From assembly GCF_000321225.1 (NCBI RefSeq), contig NW_004450302.1, positions 949,783 to 1,013,782 on the forward strand: a stretch of DNA of 64,000 nt, read 5' to 3'. The notes beneath the pieces are model-generated. The model made no database searches and was not told the origin of the DNA. It saw only the letters and a program-made list of their open reading frames with translations. Made by a program: the position numbers and the translations under genes. Below, piece after piece: positions 46,068 through 56,608 of the stretch. Numbering within the stretch: position 1 is the first letter of the stretch; every line of letters starts with the position of its first letter. This stretch comes from Odobenus rosmarus divergens. Its lineage: Eukaryota; Chordata; Mammalia; Carnivora; Odobenidae.

Positions 46068-49000
46068 TTAGGAGGCCTTGGTCAGCAGCTGCAGGAGGGA
46101 GAGGCCAGCATAAAGGGCACAGAGGCGGGGGAGGGTGTCTGGGTCCCACGTGTACTGGGGGCCTGATCTCTGCACTTCGAGGCCACTCAGCCCCACTAGG
46201 GCCTCTGTGAGGGTCAATTCCTCTTCCCCAAGGGAGGAGAGCAGGTCCGGCTGCAGGGGGAAAACACCCTCTTTATCCTGTAGGAAACTCTGTTCCATTG
46301 TGCTCTCCACCTGCAAGGAACCAAAATAACATGAAAAGAAAGAACTGGAAACCTGTCCTCCTTTCTCCTAACTCATACAAACCATGAAGAGGGCTACCTG
46401 TCTCTTACTATAACTCCTTCCATTACAAATCCATGTGGGCCTTATAACCACCCTGTACTGTGGGCAGCCCCCCTTTTTTTTTAAGCCCTATTTTACAGAG
46501 GAGTGAATTGAGACAGACTTAGAGACGTGAAGAGATTTGCTCACATCACTTGGCTGTGAAGAAGCAAAGCCCGGGTTTTCTGTCTTTTTAAGCTGAAAAA
46601 CCCAGATAACTGCCCAGAAATTCACTCTTTTACTTCCAGTTGTGAAATAGCAAACAATGGAGGACATGGAGACAAATGAGCTGTGGGCATGAGCCCCTGC
46701 CCTATGACAGAGGCTCTCCAGGACAGACAGAGGCTCTCCAGGACAGAGAGAGGCTCTCCAGGACAGTCTGTCGTTAGGCTAAGTCTGTATCTTTGCACTG
46801 GTTCCAGCTGACTCCCTCCCAAGCTCTCCCCAGCACCTGCTGTTTTCTCTCACCAGCTTTAGCTGCAAGGGTAGTATCTTTTTCTCCACTGATTTTATCA
46901 GCAGCTTCTGTTGGGCTTCACTTAGCTCTGGAGGAAAAAAAAAACAGAGAAATGAACATATGGTGCTGGTGCAAAGGGGGACTCCAGACTCCAAAGAGGT
47001 ACACTTCCAGAATTTCAGCATTAATTAATCCACACATTTATCCAAGGTTGAATGCTGCTCTATGCTGTGCACCTTTGCTGGGGGTGTCAGGTAAAAATCA
47101 TACCCCTTCACTCAGGGAACTTGCAGGCCAGCGGAGAAGACTAAGCCATGTGCAGGGACAGTACAGGGTGTTAAGGGAGCGATAGCTGAGGGGTCTACTT
47201 TGGACTTGGCATTTGAGGGCAGGCTTTTTAAGGGGACAGACATCTCAGCTTACTCCTGAAGGACCAGAGAGTTTTTCTAAGTGGGGCAATGTTTCATGGA
47301 GAGGGAAGAAGCGAGTTCAGGGCAAGATGAGAAGATGTTACTCTCTGAAATTAAAGCTAACAAATTTCTATATAAAAGTGATGATCTTAGGGACGCCTGG
47401 GTGGCTCAGTCAGTTAAGTGTCTGCCTTCAGCTCAGGTCATGATCCCAGGGTCCTGGGATCGAGCCCCACATCGGGCTCCCTGCTCAGCGGGAAGCCTGC
47501 TTCTCCCTCCCCCTCTGCCCTCCCCCGACTCCTGTTCTCTCTCACTCTGCTCTCTTTCTCTCTCAAATAAATAAATAAGATAATCTTTTTTTAAGAAGTG
47601 ATGAGTTTAGCCATATGTAGAAATTTTAAATATGTGGCTGGTAAAGCTAGGGTTATTTCCCAAACTCTATTAGCAAGACTAGGCCACCTTCTCAGATTAC
47701 CCAGATGAATCCTTGGGAAGGTAAATAATTTTTTAAATTTTTATTATTTTATTTTATTTTATTAAAGCAGCCTCTGTTCCCAATGTGGAGCTCGAACTCA
47801 CAACCGCAAGATCAAGAGTTGCATGCTCTACCAACAGCCAGTCAGGTGATCCTATAACCAATTTATTTAAATGTAGATATAAACTACTTTAACTGTGGTA
47901 TAATTTGCCTGCCATGCATGCATGCATGCATTCATTCATTTATTCATATATCCGGGAATTCATCCAGTGATTCATTCCTATCACCAAAAAGTATATAAAT
48001 GAAGACTTTATTCTCTACTTACCTGTTAGGGCTCCGAGGAAATACAGGATGCCACCCATAGCCTCCTTTGATACCAAGACATCTTTTGGGAGTGCCTCTA
48101 GGGTCACTTCATGTCCTTTGTCTAGAGCCCCTTCAAGCTGTGGGGAAAGGTGGGCAACTACTTAAGATAACACGGGTAAGGGGCCCAGCACAGTGCCTGG
48201 CACATCACAGTCTCTTGAGATGTGCTATCTCTCTTTTCCTTGTTTCTTTTTCAAGGTGTCAAGTCCTGAAAAGTACCGGACTCCTGGATTTCTTGGTCCC
48301 TGAGCCTTGAACACTGGGAAGGAAAGGTTCCAGTCCCCTTTCCAAGAAAGGGCCCTGCTGGCCCGCTGCCTACCCTCTGTCTGTCCGCAGGGAGCATGTG
48401 CTTTGAGGGAATCTGCCCTGTGTGCCCTTTTCCAGAGCAGTGGCAGTCGGGCAGGCTGGGGGGCACCTGGCCAGCCTCGAGGAAGACACGCACTATCAGT
48501 TCTCCTGGCCGCTGACCACCTTCTGTCCTGTCAGATCCCCTGCCAGTTGCAATACCCACCCACACATCCACCAGCCACCTTCCTCTGGGGCCTCACCGTG
48601 AGCTCCAGGTCCTGTAGCTCCTTTTTCTTCCCAAGAAGTTTGCTGAGGGAGGTGAGCAGGGAGCTTTGCCCTACCCGGCTTAGCTTCTTCACTTCTTGGA
48701 TCTCTCTTTGAACTTCTTCTTTTAGTGTCTTGAAGTCCTCATGTTCCTCCTCTATTGAGACAGTGAACATGGTAAGCCAAGCACCCTCCATCTGGCAGGC
48801 TTCCCATTCAGCCCCCTCATGTCCCTGTACTCTGCACCCAGCCTGAGCCTGGCCTCCCTTTCTTCTTGATCAGGGAACATGATTATGAAGTTTCCATGAG
48901 TCCTGACTTGTGGGGGATGGCCTGGGCAAGGAGGTGGAGCAGGACCCACATTATCATCTAAGCAGGCAGTTGATTCTCCCCAGGCTCCCAAGCCCCATCC

Positions 49001-52000
49001 CGTGACAGTAGATAATTGACTTCCCTTTCTCTAGGACTCCAGCTTAAAGTTGAGAAGGAAAGTCTATTTCCCCTTCTTAGGAGTTATTCAACAAAGAAGA
49101 ATGACTTTGGTGACTGAGTGAAGGCTAGGATGGGTGGGTCTTTATCCAAGGATGTGGGTGGATCAGGGTTATCTTGGCCTGACCCTCTAAGGGCCTGGCA
49201 TCCTAAGAATATGTCCAGGGGAGTAGCTTCTGGAAGCTCCTGGAAGTGGCTCCAGTCGCCCAGTCCTGGGACTCAGCACTTGTCTTTCCCTCCCTCCACC
49301 CCATTGCCTCCATACCAAAGTCTTGGGAGAAACTCAGAAAATTCCTTACCAGCATCAGATGCCAGGATGGCGGGGGGGGAAGAAAAGACAAGAATGTATT
49401 CCTCCAATATGGTAGCCATGCCCAGGGGATGAAACATTAATGGGGGTTAGGAAATATATCCTGTCTCCTGGGATATTTCAGCTATCTTAAGGCTACACTT
49501 GCTCCATTCATGGGAGGCAGGAATGGGGCGGGAGAGAAGCTAATGCAATGTGAAAAGGAGCTCCTGGATTGATTGAGTTGGCATCACTGTGATTTAGTGA
49601 CTCATCCGTCCCGGATGCTGGGTGGCCAAGCAGCAGATATGCGTGGGACAGGTTACAGCTAAGGACGCCCTCGAGGTCAGAGGTCTGAGGCATCAGACTA
49701 CCTGGGTATCCTGTCCAAAGACTTCCCCCCTGCCACCACTTTTTCCTAAGCTATTGGAATCTCTGCCATGTTTTGGGGACAGTTGTTTGCTGAGACCTGC
49801 TCTGTCATGTTCCCCGTCAGTCTTTCAGGGAAGAGAAGAAAAAGATTAGAGTTTTAAAATTCTGTGTCAAGGGGCCCCTGGGTGGCTCAGTCGGTTAAGC
49901 GTCCAACTCTTGGTTTCGGCTCAGGTCATGATCTCAGGGTCTCGGGATCGAGCTGAGCCCCGTATGAGGCTCCCTGCTCAGCGGGAAGCCTGCTTCTCCC
50001 TCTCCCTCTCCCTCTCCCTCTGCCCCTCCCCCCTGCTCCTGCTCACTCTCTCTCTCAAGTGAATAAATAAAATCTTTAAAATAAATAAATAGATAGATAG
50101 ATAAAATCCTCCATCAAAAAAGTTGCAGTGAAATGAGCAGAAACAGGCGCCTGGGTGGTACAATCGGTTAAGCATCCAACTCCTGGTTTCGGCTCAGGTC
50201 ATGATCTCAGGGTCGTGGCATGGAGCGCCAGGTAGGGCTCTGCGCTCAGCTTGGAGTCGGCTTGAGAGTCTCTCTCCCTCTCCCTGCCCCTCCCGCTTGT
50301 GCTCTCTCTCTCTCTCTCTCAAATAAATAAATAAATAAATCTTAAAAAAAAAAAAAAAAGAAATGAGAGGAAACCCTTACAGGTGAACTTCTCCTCTGGC
50401 TTTTCTGAAAACAGAAAAGAATGTACATAGGTCAGCATAAAACCTATTTGTGCCTTTTTATCTAGAGCGGAATTCAAGGCAGCTTTATCAGTGATTATTA
50501 TAAAAACATGGAGATTATGTTAGCTCATCTCCCCCCTGCGCCCACCCCCCATTTGGGAACACGCAATATCTCTCAGTCTTATTTCTGCTTCTGCTTCTGG
50601 CTTCGGTCTCTTTCTGTGTCTCTGTCTCCCTAGGGCAGTATTTATGTGCTTCTGTCTGCCTTTCCCGAAGTTGAGGACAGATATTTTTATAAAGGGACTT
50701 GGGAAACAAAACGAGGGGCTCCTTGAGGGATTATAGGTTATTAGAGGGTGCAGGATTTTAGCAGATGATGTCAGCGTCGGGCGAAAGATAGGGGGAGCAA
50801 TTTCACTTACCTCTGGGAGGGAAGGTTTGCATGTTATCATTGTAGATATGTGGAATATCTGTGAGGTGCAAGAGAGGCAAGAGCAGGAAGACCCTTAAAC
50901 AGCTGCCCACCTTCCTTCTCTCTTCTCAAGTCCATGGGCTCCGCTAAGGGCTAGGTCCCTGTCCCCAAAGGCCCCACCGAATCCCCTGCTCCACCTCTGT
51001 TGCTGAAAGAACTCTCTTCTTCCTCTGTAAATCCTAGGACAACACTATTTTCTGCCTTGCATCCTAGTGCGGATACCTGGGTCTGTCTCCTCCACTGGCC
51101 ACAGACTTCTCGAGAGCAGAGCTGTGCTCGTTCATCTCCGTGCCCTTTTCCTCCAGCTAATGCGGTGCCCAGCATGCAGGAGGTGCTCAGAACCCAGGAG
51201 GTTCCTTCACTCCGTCTCCAGAGTAGCCCCCGCTGTTCTGTCCCTGGGCCACAATACCATACGCTCCAGCACTCCTTCCCTGGCTTGCCACCAGAGGGGA
51301 CCAGGATGCCTTAGTGCTAATGCGGGTAATTCTTGTCTTGAGGGGAGAACATGCCAGTGTCTGCTCACCCCATTCTTCTTTGCCTTGGACCATCAGTTGT
51401 CTCACTCGAAAGGCCAGGATGCAGCCCTTGGGGATGGTTACGGCCTCCTTGTGGTTTATGGATCCCTAGGATCAGACAATGAAGATTCATGAACCGGCCG
51501 AGATTCTGAGACAAGGGATGAGGGAGGCGCATGTGGAGGGGCAGGCCCAAGCACCTCTGGGGAGATAAGAAATTGAAGACCCTTCATTCGCGTTCCTGAT
51601 TGCCTTTCCACCCAGTCTGGACTTCATGGAATGCACTTCAAAACCCTTCTGCATCATCCCTCTAATGGTGTGTATCTCTCTTCCTGGTTCAGACACGTGA
51701 GGGAACTGGGCGGACCCACTCCATCACCTGCCTGGGCATCTCCGACCCACCTGAGAGTTTCCACAGGCCCCATTCCTTCTTCCTCTTCACCATCTGGCCC
51801 ATGCTCATCTCCTCCAGGAAGCCTTCCATGACTAACCCTACTCTCAGTTCCAACTCACCTCCAACTCACCCCGTTCGGTCTGCGTCTCCTGTGCTAGTTT
51901 CTTCAGTTGCATACGAACTAGGTTTAGATATGTAGAGCATTACTTATTTACATCGAATCTTCAAAACCTGTATTCTCGGGGCTCTAACCTGTGTGTCTCC

Positions 52001-55000
52001 TCCATGAGACTGAGAACTTTTTCTGAGAGCAGGGATGTCTCTCTCCTGTGCACTGGGAACACCATGAGGGATGACCCATGACTAAGAGTTTCCCCTTCCC
52101 TGATAGCTCCCTCCCTGTGGCATCTGGCACAGGCATCTGCCCACACAGGGCACCCTTGACCAGAGAGAGGACTTGTGTCTGGCCGACAGGGGCCTGAATC
52201 TTGAAAAGCAGGAAGAAGGAGTGGGTCATTTTCAGTATCCTGGGTAGGCACCGATTGGGCAAAGTTAATATGTTAATGCGGCCTCTAAGGAGAGGCTAAA
52301 TGTAAGTGCGTGCGTGCGTGCGTGCGTGTGTGAGAACCAAACCTGTAGTCCCAACGGGGCAAAGAACGGGAGGGAGAAGCAGCCCTCCGCCTTGCCGGCT
52401 CTGTCCAGAGTGACCTCCTGCACGGTCTCCACCACCTCCATGACCACATACAGGTTCTCCCCTCGGTCTCGCATCTCCTTCAGGAACGGGTGCTCGGCGG
52501 ACAGCTTCCTGGGGCAGGAGACACGTGAAGGGATGGGTCAGAACCCCTCCCCGCCTGGGCCATCATGCCCTTCTCTTCTCCTCGGTCATTCGCAGGAGCT
52601 GGGCACGGTGGCGTTAGGGAAAGGGGTGAGGACTCTGGAGTAAGAGACTGAGGCTGAAGCCCCGATGTCCCGCTTACTGGCAGGGCAGCCACTCCGAGTC
52701 CGGGGAGCCTCATCTATAAAATGAGGATAATGACACCTCCCTCCAGGGGTGCTGAGAGGAAAACTAGGAAATCATCTGGCACGGCTCCTGGCCCAGAACA
52801 GCGCCCCGCCCCCCCACCCCCGGGTTGCTCTTTCCCCCTTTTCCCTCGGCCTCGGGGTGCCTTCCCCTCTCTTTCCTCCTCCCTGTCCTTAGTCCTGTTC
52901 CTCTCTCCTGGGGCCCTTTGTGCCCATCCCTTACCCTCTCTCTTGCTATTAACACCAGTCCTTCCGCCCCACTTGCTGCCATCCAGAAACCCGTCTTTTG
53001 ATCTTGCCACTCCCTCAAATTACCATTCTGTTTCTTTCCTTCCCTTCACTGGCAAGTCTCTCAAAAGACGTGCCCATACACAGCGCCTTTACTTCCTCAC
53101 TGCCCACTCCTAAATTCTTCATCATTTGACTTCCATGTCCACTCCTCGACTGAAATCCCGGCGACCTCGCGCCCACCGATTCACAGACCTTCCCTCACTC
53201 TGCACAGCACTGACCCTGCTGCCCAAAGCCTCCCTGCGACGCGGTCTTCTCCTGGCTTCTGGTCCTACCGTGCCGCCCCGCTTCGGCTCCCAGCTCTCAG
53301 CCTTCTGATTCCTGTCCGTTCGGTCTGCGTCTCCTGTGCTAGTTTCTTCAGTTCCTTCAAATTTCACGTTCTCTGAGATTCTGTTCGCAGTTCTCTGCTG
53401 TCTGGATTTCTAGAACATCCCTTCCCTGCAACCCCATTCCTACAGTTTTCCATCTTTATGTGGCCGACCACCCCACAGGGATATTCACCTTGACTTCTCT
53501 CCTGAGCGCTGGGCCCTCGTTTCCAACTGCCTTAAAATTTTTCTTTTAAAATGAGATATAACTGGGGCGCCTGGGTGGCTCAGTCAGTTGAGCATCTGGC
53601 TCTTGGTTTCTGCTCACGTCGTGATCTTGAGGTTGTGGGTTTGGGCCCCATGTGGGGCTCCAGGCTCAGTGTTGGGGTGGGGTGTCTGCTTGGGATTCTC
53701 TTTCTCTTCCTCTCCCTTTGCCCCTCCCCCCACTCGGTCTCAACAAATAAATAAAATCTTAATAAAGTAAAATGAGATAAAATTGACATATAACATCATG
53801 TTAGTTTTAGATGTACAACATATGCAAAGCAGTGTTGTTAACTGTGGTCACTCAGCTGTCTCACTGGACCCGCAAACTCAAGATGTCCAAAAGGAGCCCA
53901 CAGTCTTTCTCTCCAAATACTTCTTCTAAAGTCTGTCTTCTTGTTTCTGTTAATGTCATCACTTGGGTCAAATCTCAGAGTTAATTTTTTAACATTCTCA
54001 TATATTTAATTATTTATTTTTTAAAAAGTTGTATTTATTTAAGGCATACAACATTTTTTAAAAAGTTTGGTTTGTTTGTTTGTTTTTTAAGTAATCTCTA
54101 TACCCAACACGGGGCTTGAACTCACAACCCCAAGATCAAGAGTTGCATGCTCTTCCAACTGAGCCAGCCAGACGCCCACAACATGTTTCGATATACCTCC
54201 ACATAGAGAAATGATTACTACAGTGAAGCTAATGAACCTATCTAGCTCCTGTAGGTACCATGGTACCTAGGTACCTAGGTACACAAAATGGTACGTAGGT
54301 ACCATTTTGTGTATGTGCGGTGATCTACTCTCCTAACAAATCTCCAGTGGACAGTATAGAATTATTAACTGTAGTCATCATGCTATACATTGGATCTCCA
54401 TCACCGTCATCTCTGACAAAACCTTCTCCCTCAACCTGCAATCAGCTGCCAAGTCCAGGCCATTCTGGTGCCCCAGAGGTGCTCCAGCCCTGACGGCTCC
54501 TCCCTCTTTATTCTGACCGCTCTTCCCAGCTCCAGTCCTCATTTTGCATCTCTGACGGACAGTGGAATGGTGTCTTGCCTGTCTGCCTGCTTCCAACCCC
54601 TGCTTCTCATCCTCTGGCTGCCATACTTCCTCCATCTGGACAGATGAATCACGACACACATCAAGGCATCCTTGGGGGCCCCCTGAAGCCTACGGAACAG
54701 TTCCACATCCTTGACCAGGCACCTGGGTCCTCCATGATCTGGGCCTTAGCCTCTGCTTCTGACTTGCTCCACTCCTACCTTTTCTGCTCCTGCCAAACCA
54801 GCTCTTCATGCTCCCTAGAGGTTTTGAGGTTTCTCACCCACGTGCCTTTGTAATGTCCATCTCCCAGACCTTCATGTTCGATTTCTACTCGTCTTTCAAG
54901 GCCTGGATCATGGGCTGCCTCCTCCGTGAAGTTCCACTTCATTTCCCAAGCCAGAAGTCCCTCTAGCCTGCCACAAAACTCAGGCACTACCTCCTAGGCA

Positions 55001-56608
55001 CTACCTCTCACCTTGGGTTATAGTTACTGTTGCACAGATTTTTTTTTTTTTTTACAACTCCTGATTGCGAGGTTCTTGGACAAAGATGTTCCAATGTACC
55101 CCGGCACCTAGTGGGGTGTTTTGCACTCCTTTGAGGCTGTATGAATGTTTACAGGGTGACTTTCCAAGCACCTTAGCTCTTCCTTCCTGCCTCACTTCTT
55201 TCAACCACTACCTAACTACTTAAAAGTCAGTTCCCCTGGCAAGCCCAACATCTGAGCTGCCCAGCATCGACATGGCATCTGCCACACCCCTTGTGCTGCG
55301 GGGGCAGCATTCCTGAGGGCTGCCTGGTGTGTATGTATGGGACCGGGCAGATGGCTTGATTTATGGAGCTTAGCTGTGGCTAAGCTTCAGTAGGGAACAG
55401 ATAAGACCCTTTCCCTTTTATACATTCATAGTTTAGGAAGGAACTCTAGAGATTTTCATGGAACCCCATCATTGTTCAGGAAAGAAAACTGAGGTCCTGA
55501 GAGGAGAAATGACTTTTCCAAGGTCACACGGCGAGTTAATGTGAACATACTCATCCTTGTGTGTGTGTGTGAGAGAGAGAGAGAGAGCGAGAGAGAGAGC
55601 AGGGGGGTGGTACTGGAAGTAGTGGAAGGATAGGGGGAGGGAGTGGTTAGGGGATGGCCCAGATGTACCCATGGGCCAGAATGGTCATCTCTTTTTTTTT
55701 TAAAGATTTTATTTATTTATTTGACAGAGAGGGAGAGAGCAAGCAAGCACAAGCAGGGGGAGTAGCAGAGGGAGAGGAAGAAACAGACTCTGAGCTAAGC
55801 AGGGAGCTTCATGCAGAGCTCGATCCCAGGACCCTGGGATCATGACCTGAGCCGAAGGCAGATGCTTAACCGGCTAAGCCACTCAGGTGCCCCCAGAATG
55901 GTCAGCTTTAAGAGCTCTCCTGTGATGACCCTATAGGTGAAGGTCAGTGTGAGGGCCCTGCCTTTTAACTCAGGGCCCAAAGCACCCTTTCCAAGCACCA
56001 GCCACCCCATCCTGGCAGCTCCCCAGCCCTACCACTCTCACCTCTCCTGGTGCAAGGTCTCCAGAGCCTTAGGGGCGACACTGAGTGTCTGGACCTCCAG
56101 GGTACTGCTCCTGGACAGCCCGGCAGTCCCCGTGACCTTGACTGTCTTTGGCACATCCACCTCTCCCTCCACTCGGGCATCCAGCATATTCTTAAAGCTA
56201 AAGTTCCCAGAGTCTGTTGGATCTGCAGGAGAGAGAAGATGAAAGGGGCCAGGCTGAGAGGCCTCCCTCTTCCCCTCCCTCCTGGGAGAACTTTGGGCTA
56301 AGTGACACCAAGCCACATCGGGGCAGAGGGAGCTTTGGGTTCCTCCTTGTGAGCCAGGGCCTGGGCCCCATCCTTCGAGAGCGCCGGCACTGACCTGAAG
56401 GTGAACTGCCAACTTCAAGCACATCCAGGAGGGTGTAGTCAGTGTGGACGTAGCGGGCACCCCAGAAGAGTGTGCTCTTCCTCTTCCTCAGCACCAGGCA
56501 GAAAGGATGGAAGCGCTTGAAGTCTATGAGGCTGTCAAGGGGTGTCAGGTCCCCTCTAGGGTTTAGCTGTCTGGCCAGGGCCCGGGTGACATTTTCAAAG
56601 ATGGTCAT
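46068..56608 (-). CDS. GSDMA: Gasdermin A, with altered interdomain linker
   Basis: GSDMA is a skin-type gasdermin: an N-terminal pore-forming domain held inactive by a C-terminal domain until the linker is cut. Start MTIFENVTRALARQLNPRGD matches mammalian GSDMA. Exons (- strand): 56395-56608, 56042-56222, 52343-52508, 51369-51465, 50811-50858, [50381-50404, doubtful], 48597-48751, 48023-48137, 46854-46927, 46068-46310. The N-terminal domain spans the first five exons; the C-terminal domain the last four, ending LLQLLTKAS-stop. All other exons align with human/mouse GSDMA without breaks. Omitting the 24-nt exon gives an open frame of 430 aa (human 445). Including it gives an in-frame TAG after 243 codons. 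The human SpeB-cleaved segment (ILIQ246/ASD) is not encoded. Confidence is high for identity, lower for the mature protein form. Confidence 0.93.
46711..46770 (+). repeat. 20-bp tandem repeat, three units
   Basis: AGGCTCTCCAGGACAG plus a four-base variable end (ACAG, AGAG, TCTG) repeated three times, in the GSDMA intron about 85 nt past the donor of the 46854-46927 exon. Confidence 0.95.
47391..47590 (+). mobile_element. Can-SINE
   Basis: + copy in a GSDMA intron, flanked by AAGTGATGA-containing repeats. Confidence 0.92.
47735..47853 (-). mobile_element. Old-type Can-SINE
   Basis: Diverged short subtype with GGAGCTCGAACTCACAACC and AGTTGCATGCTCTACC, about 170 nt from the 48023 exon edge. 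Confidence 0.75.
47915..47950 (+). repeat. (TGCA)n/(TTCA)n simple repeat
   Basis: Tetranucleotide run CATGCATGCATGCATGCATT, then CATTCATTTATTCAT, about 75 nt from a GSDMA exon. Confidence 0.9.
48597..48751 (-). other. GSDMA: GSDMA exon 7 equivalent with shifted acceptor
   Basis: From AGGAGGAACATGAGGACTTC the frame encodes EEHEDFKTLKEEV and the start of the C-terminal domain. By alignment the ancestral exon began 12 nt earlier, at 48763, but there the sequence is TTCACTGTC with no AG; one lost G (TTCAG to TTCA) would explain this. The AG at 48752-48753 (CAATAG) is the nearest usable acceptor and keeps the same phase. Confidence 0.65.
49872..50360 (+). mobile_element. Two successive Can-SINEs beside GSDMA exon 6
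   Basis: Two + copies (49872-50090 and 50146-50360). The A-run of the second (50344-50359) ends 21 nt from the 24-nt linker exon; in GSDMA sense it is a U-tract just downstream of that exon's donor. AAATGAG flanks the second copy. Confidence 0.92.
50381..50404 (-). other. GSDMA: 24-nt GSDMA linker exon (exon 6 equivalent)
   Basis: The - strand reads TTTTCAG, then 24 nt coding KPEEKFT in phase, then GTAAGG. Both splice sites look good. In human the equivalent exon should be about 36 nt and encodes up to ILIQ; here the last codons are gone and the donor follows TTCACCT. It enters and leaves in phase 1, so it can be skipped without changing the downstream frame. Joined to the next acceptor at 48751, its final T plus AG makes TAG. 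Confidence 0.7.
51871..51908 (+). repeat. 38-bp exact direct repeat, copy 1
   Basis: CCGTTCGGTCTGCGTCTCCT and the next 18 bases are identical to 53316-53353. A small tandem duplication (CCAACTCACCT twice) abuts this copy on the left. GSDMA exon 3 (52343-52508) lies between the copies. Confidence 0.97.
52306..52332 (+). repeat. (GTGC)n alternating purine-pyrimidine run
   Basis: GTGCGTGCGTGCGTGCGTGC continues into GTGTGTG, ending 10 nt from the donor of GSDMA exon 3 (bottom at 52343). It has Z-DNA-forming character. Confidence 0.9.
53316..53353 (+). repeat. 38-bp exact direct repeat, copy 2
   Basis: Identical to 51871-51908; flanks differ on both sides. It resembles no repeat family I recognise. 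Confidence 0.97.
53535..54440 (-). mobile_element. Old L1 fragment carrying two SINEs
   Basis: Complement of L1M sequence (AAATTGACATATAACATCAT, TTAGATGTACAACATATGCA). It is interrupted by a + Can-SINE (53563-53760, flanked by AAAATGAGATA) and an old - SINE (54068-54178, flanked by ACAACATNTTT). Confidence 0.7.
54281..54312. repeat. Perfect 14-bp inverted repeat
   Basis: ACACAAAATGGTAC and its exact reverse complement GTACCATTTTGTGT are separated by 4 nt (GTAG). A run of GGTACCTA units (54254-54280) precedes it. Confidence 0.95.
55558..55601 (+). repeat. (GT)n(GA)n simple repeat
   Basis: GTGTGTGTGTGTGAGAGAGA and further GA units in the 3.5-kb GSDMA intron 2. Confidence 0.9.
55691..55893 (-). 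mobile_element. Can-SINE
   Basis: Antisense copy in GSDMA intron 2, about 150 nt from the exon 2 donor; CCAGAATGGTCA flanks both sides. Confidence 0.93.
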
